A stretch of 64,000 nucleotides of DNA, from the NCBI GenBank assembly GCA_964463165.1, contig CAYXBK010000014.1:62001-126000 (forward strand). The letters are read 5' to 3'. Made by a program: the position numbers and the translations under genes. The notes under the pieces are model-generated. The model had not been told where the DNA came from, did no database searches, and worked only from the letters and a program-made list of their open reading frames with translations. Position 1 is the first letter of the stretch; every line of letters begins with the position of its first letter. This DNA is from UBA7236 sp964463165 (GTDB lineage Bacteria > Bacteroidota > Bacteroidia > Chitinophagales > BACL12). Shown piece after piece: positions 61,550-64,000 of the stretch.

Positions 61550-62530
61550 TTGTCCAAACTCACCGCCTACACCAAAGCATTTTTCAACCACGAAAACTAT
61601 CATGGCTGGTTTAAGCATAAGCGTTTTTTTGAAGGCTGGTATTTTAAAATTGTTGATAAATCCGAACAAAATGCATTTGCAATCATACCCGGAATTGCAA
61701 TGGATGAAAAAGGAAATAAACAATCTTTTATACAGGTACTCGATGGCAAAAACATCAGTGCCGAATATCATAAATTCGATGCAATTGATTTCAGGCCGAG
61801 TGCAAAAAGATTTAAAGTGCGAATTAACGATAATAGTTTTTCTTCCAATCGTATTAAAATAAATCTTCCCTCCATAAACGGCCTGCTGCATTTCAACGAA
61901 CATTTTTATTGGCCGAAAAAATTAACATCTCCCGGCATCATGGGCTGGTATTCGTTTGTGCCTTTTATGGAATGTTATCACCAGGTAGTGAGTATGAATT
62001 GCAATCTCACAGGCAAACTCATTATCAATAAAAAAGAAATTGATTTTACCAACGGAAGAGGATATATCGAAAAAGACTGGGGCCGTTCATTTCCGTCTTC
62101 ATGGATATGGATGCAGTCCAATCATTTTTCCGAGGCACCGGTTTCATTTAAATTATCCGTTGCAAAAATTCCCTGGGTGGCAACATCGTTTGTCGGATTT
62201 ATTTGCGCATTTCTGATTAAAGATAAATTCATTCGTTTCGCAACTTATACCGGTGCAAAATTGAAAAACATCGAATTATTGGAAGACAAAATTTTAGTTT
62301 CCATCGAAGACAAGGAATATATTTTAAATGTAATTGCATTTAAAGCAGAAGGAGCGGAGCTAGCATCTCCCGTACTTGGATTTATGGATGGCCGTGTAAA
62401 AGAAAGCATGAATGCAAAATTGCAGGTAGAATTAATTTCAAAAAAAGACAACAAAATTATTTTCAGCGACACCGGCCGCAATGCAGGATTGGAAATCGCG
62501 GGTAAGACAGATGAGTTGCTGAAATTTTGA
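61550..62530 (+). CDS. Tocopherol-cyclase-like protein
   Basis: 326 residues matching the tocopherol cyclase family: GWFKHKRFFEGWYFKIVD, FAIIPGIAMD, FIQVLDGK, MGWYSFVPFMECYHQVVSM, then GYIEKDWGRSFPSSWIWMQS, the most conserved block. In plants and cyanobacteria the family closes the chromanol ring; bacterial homologues of heterotrophs have unknown function. No signal peptide. TTG at 61550 is the only workable start; a repeat tract precedes it and no ribosome site is visible. Confidence 0.8.
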   Translation: MSKLTAYTKAFFNHENYHGWFKHKRFFEGWYFKIVDKSEQNAFAIIPGIAMDEKGNKQSFIQVLDGKNISAEYHKFDAIDFRPSAKRFKVRINDNSFSSNRIKINLPSINGLLHFNEHFYWPKKLTSPGIMGWYSFVPFMECYHQVVSMNCNLTGKLIINKKEIDFTNGRGYIEKDWGRSFPSSWIWMQSNHFSEAPVSFKLSVAKIPWVATSFVGFICAFLIKDKFIRFATYTGAKLKNIELLEDKILVSIEDKEYILNVIAFKAEGAELASPVLGFMDGRVKESMNAKLQVELISKKDNKIIFSDTGRNAGLEIAGKTDELLKF

Positions 62531-62813
62531 TTTAATTATTAACAGGGAGGCGCAGAGGCACAGAAAAAATTTAAGTTTAATACAGGGCTTTACAAATAAA
62601 ACACTGAATTTTTTTGACCACCACATTATGCAGCCTTTCTCTGAATTAAAATTCTCATTTTATGGTTATTTGAATCAATCCTCCACAACTCAGCATTCCT
62701 TGATCGTTATTCAATATTTTAAAAATCTGCGCATCTGCGCCTCCCTGTAAATTTTTTAAAACTCGCCTCAGCTGATTAACCACTTCATGCAAAAAATTCA
62801 CTAAAATTGTACA
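62531..62813. repeat. Gap holding an inverted pair of 'gcgcaga' elements
   Basis: acagggaggcgcagaggcac (62542-62561) is repeated in inverse as tctgcgcatctgcgcctccc (62726-62745, continuing tgt). These are the 'cgcagaggcgcaga' words seen between genes in many bacteria. No gene or other signal is visible in the ~160 bp between the arms. Confidence 0.6.
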
Positions 62814-63326
62814 ATGAAATTCCTCTTCTTCCTCACATCAATCTTCCTCATTTCAAACTCAAAAGCACAATCCGCTTCCGGCTTTATCGCTTTTAGTTTT
62901 GTTGATTCATTAAATCAACCGGTTAACCCGAACAACCTTGAATTCGTGATCAATCGTTCAAAAAATTTGAATAACGACAGAGGGGTCATTACAACTAAAA
63001 TTCAATTTGATCCGGAAAATCAATTCTTTTTACTTCCTCTGGATGAAGCTGACCGTAACGCAGTAGTTTATATCATCGTTAAAAATAAAAACCAGCCTTC
63101 AAAAGAATCTGAAATTCTCATCAACCTGAATGCAAAATTTAAAACGCCGGCCGATTTTCAGAATTTACTTGTATCGAATATTCCCCTTACCCATCCGAAA
63201 CTGATAATCGATATGCCCGCAGAGAAAATTTCATGGCAATATGTACCGAAAGCAGTAAAGAAAATCCAGGGAAAAGACATCAATTTCATGGATATCACCT
63301 TTATGCAAAACTGGTGGAATCAGTAG
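62814..63326 (+). CDS. Secreted protein of unknown function
   Basis: 170 residues with signal peptide MKFLFFLTSIFLISNSKAQ. The mature part is beta-rich (GFIAFSFVDSLNQPVNPNNL; NAVVYIIVKNKNQPSKESEI), ending HPKLIIDMPAEKISWQYVPK and a Trp-rich end QNWWNQ. I recognise no family. It has no operon partner. Confidence 0.65.
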   Translation: MKFLFFLTSIFLISNSKAQSASGFIAFSFVDSLNQPVNPNNLEFVINRSKNLNNDRGVITTKIQFDPENQFFLLPLDEADRNAVVYIIVKNKNQPSKESEILINLNAKFKTPADFQNLLVSNIPLTHPKLIIDMPAEKISWQYVPKAVKKIQGKDINFMDITFMQNWWNQ

Positions 63327-63589
63327 TTGCATCTCCCGGCAACAGGTTGGAAAATCAGGTCGAAATTGCGGAGATGGGGGTGAGAAAACCCGTAATTTCC
63401 GATCAAACCTTTACGCAGCAAGGGTTTCAATCTATGCAATCCCGCTCCTCTTTTTTTTTCTTCAGGTATCGGATAATGAGTATCTTTGATAAAGATTTTG
63501 AGTTTCGAAGGGTTTTCGGTTTAGCTTTTACTATCGCCGTTCAATTTTTTTTCAAACTCAAACTATTAATTAACAAACAATTTTAAAAA
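63327..63589 (+). promoter_or_regulatory. Promoter and long leader of the RNA-binding protein gene
   Basis: A perfect -7 element TATCTTTG lies at 63481-63488, giving a leader of about 95 bases before the ATG at 63590. Long leaders are usual for cold-induced RNA-binding proteins. The upstream part to 63480 shows no gene or repeat. Confidence 0.5.
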
Positions 63590-63952
63590 ATGAACATTTA
63601 CGTTTCAGGTTTGAGTTTTAAACTCAACGACGATGATCTAAGACAGATCTTTGAAGAATACGGCGAAGTATCTTCAGCAAAAATTATTATGGACAAATTT
63701 ACCGGCCGCAGCCGCGGTTTCGGATTTGTTGAAATGGGCGACTCAGATGGCCAGAATGCGATCGACAATTTAAATGAAAAAGAGATCGACGGAAAAGTGA
63801 TCTCCGTATCGGTTGCCAGGCCAAGAGAAGACAGGCCTAAGAAAAGCTTCGGCGGCCGTGGTGGCGGCGGAGGCGGTTTCAATAAAGGCGGTGGCCGTGA
63901 CGGCAATCGCGACGGCGGTGGCTACGGTAAGAAAAATTTCAACCGCTGGTAA
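63590..63952 (+). CDS. Glycine-rich RRM RNA-binding protein
   Basis: 120 residues. One RRM: RNP2 IYVSGLSFKL at residues 2-11 and RNP1 SRGFGFVEM near 43-51, followed by a Gly/Arg/Asp-rich tail (GGRGGGGGGFNKGGG ... GYGKKNFNRW). This matches the bacterial cold-responsive RRM group, which remodels RNA structure. ATG 63590 begins directly with the RRM strand. A stem-loop at the window edge follows. Confidence 0.92.
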   Translation: MNIYVSGLSFKLNDDDLRQIFEEYGEVSSAKIIMDKFTGRSRGFGFVEMGDSDGQNAIDNLNEKEIDGKVISVSVARPREDRPKKSFGGRGGGGGGFNKGGGRDGNRDGGGYGKKNFNRW

Positions 63953-63976
63953 ATTTTTTGAAAGTATTAAATACAC

Positions 63977-64000
63977 CCCGTATGAATTGAATCATACGGG
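63977..64000 (+). terminator. Terminator stem at the window edge
   Basis: Arms cccgtatga (63977-63985) and tcatacggg (63992-64000) with a 6-base loop; the T run would lie beyond the window. Confidence 0.55.

Noticed and set aside
63598..63906. Proline-rich minus-strand frame opposite the RRM gene
   Set aside because: It is the reverse complement of glycine-rich codons in the RNA-binding protein.

Overview
The window reads as a chromosomal segment of a Bacteroidota bacterium, probably a Chitinophagales/Saprospirales- or Flavobacteria-like environmental lineage. Three things point there: AT-rich sequence with TAnnTTTG-type -7 promoter elements and few strong Shine-Dalgarno sites; four large secreted proteins with the C-terminal sorting tail of the type IX secretion system (T9SS); and TonB receptors plus a ccoNO-fused cbb3 oxidase operon of Bacteroidota type. 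No rRNA, CRISPR array, integrase or transposase was seen. Genes fill most of the window.

Layout. 1-7 kb: a truncated AraC regulator, a beta-propeller-like protein, and an overlapping pair made of a single-chain restriction-modification enzyme (nuclease, N6-adenine methyltransferase and target recognition, no helicase) and an AlbA_2/Schlafen-like protein; part of this pair is much more AT-rich than its surroundings. 7-14 kb: a GDP-D-glycero-D-manno-heptose pathway (hddA-gmhA-hddC and gmhB) split by an inverted tandem pair of ORF6N genes, followed by a polyprenyl-phosphate sugar transferase and a Wzi/RemB-like outer-membrane protein, together a surface-polysaccharide locus. 14.4-14.6 kb: two tRNA-Arg genes, each with its own terminator. 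14.7-26 kb: a lipoprotein, a divergent glycosidase-like protein, a TonB receptor, an FNR-like regulator with a universal stress protein, a 41-residue membrane peptide, gyrB and a beta-barrel protein.

26-40 kb is the respiratory core: ccoI (copper ATPase) and then ccoS-ccoNO-ccoQ-ccoP-ccoG-ccoH plus a DsbD/SafE-like membrane protein. A TonB receptor on the opposite strand and a probable structured RNA lie between ccoI and ccoS. Perfect FNR-type palindromes (TGAT-N4-ATCA) stand before ccoI and before ccoS, and a variant stands before the usp-fnr pair. This suggests that the FNR-like regulator of this window controls microaerobic respiration.

40-49 kb is housekeeping: Nif3-like protein, zinc-ribbon coiled coil, TPR protein, T9SS cargo, MurB, a dienoyl-CoA-reductase-like SDR, a thioesterase and an aminotransferase. 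49.2-56.2 kb is a tightly spaced run: secreted protein, DUF4062-STAND NTPase, Lhr-like ligase-associated helicase with a polypurine insertion, and PdeM phosphoesterase. 56-64 kb: two more T9SS cargo proteins, YqgE, a tocopherol-cyclase-like protein and an RRM RNA-binding protein. Downstream of the last T9SS gene lies an orphan duplicate of its sorting tail between two large hairpins. The best candidates for something new are the AlbA_2-linked restriction enzyme, the ORF6N pair with a conserved internal palindrome, and the STAND-helicase-phosphoesterase run.
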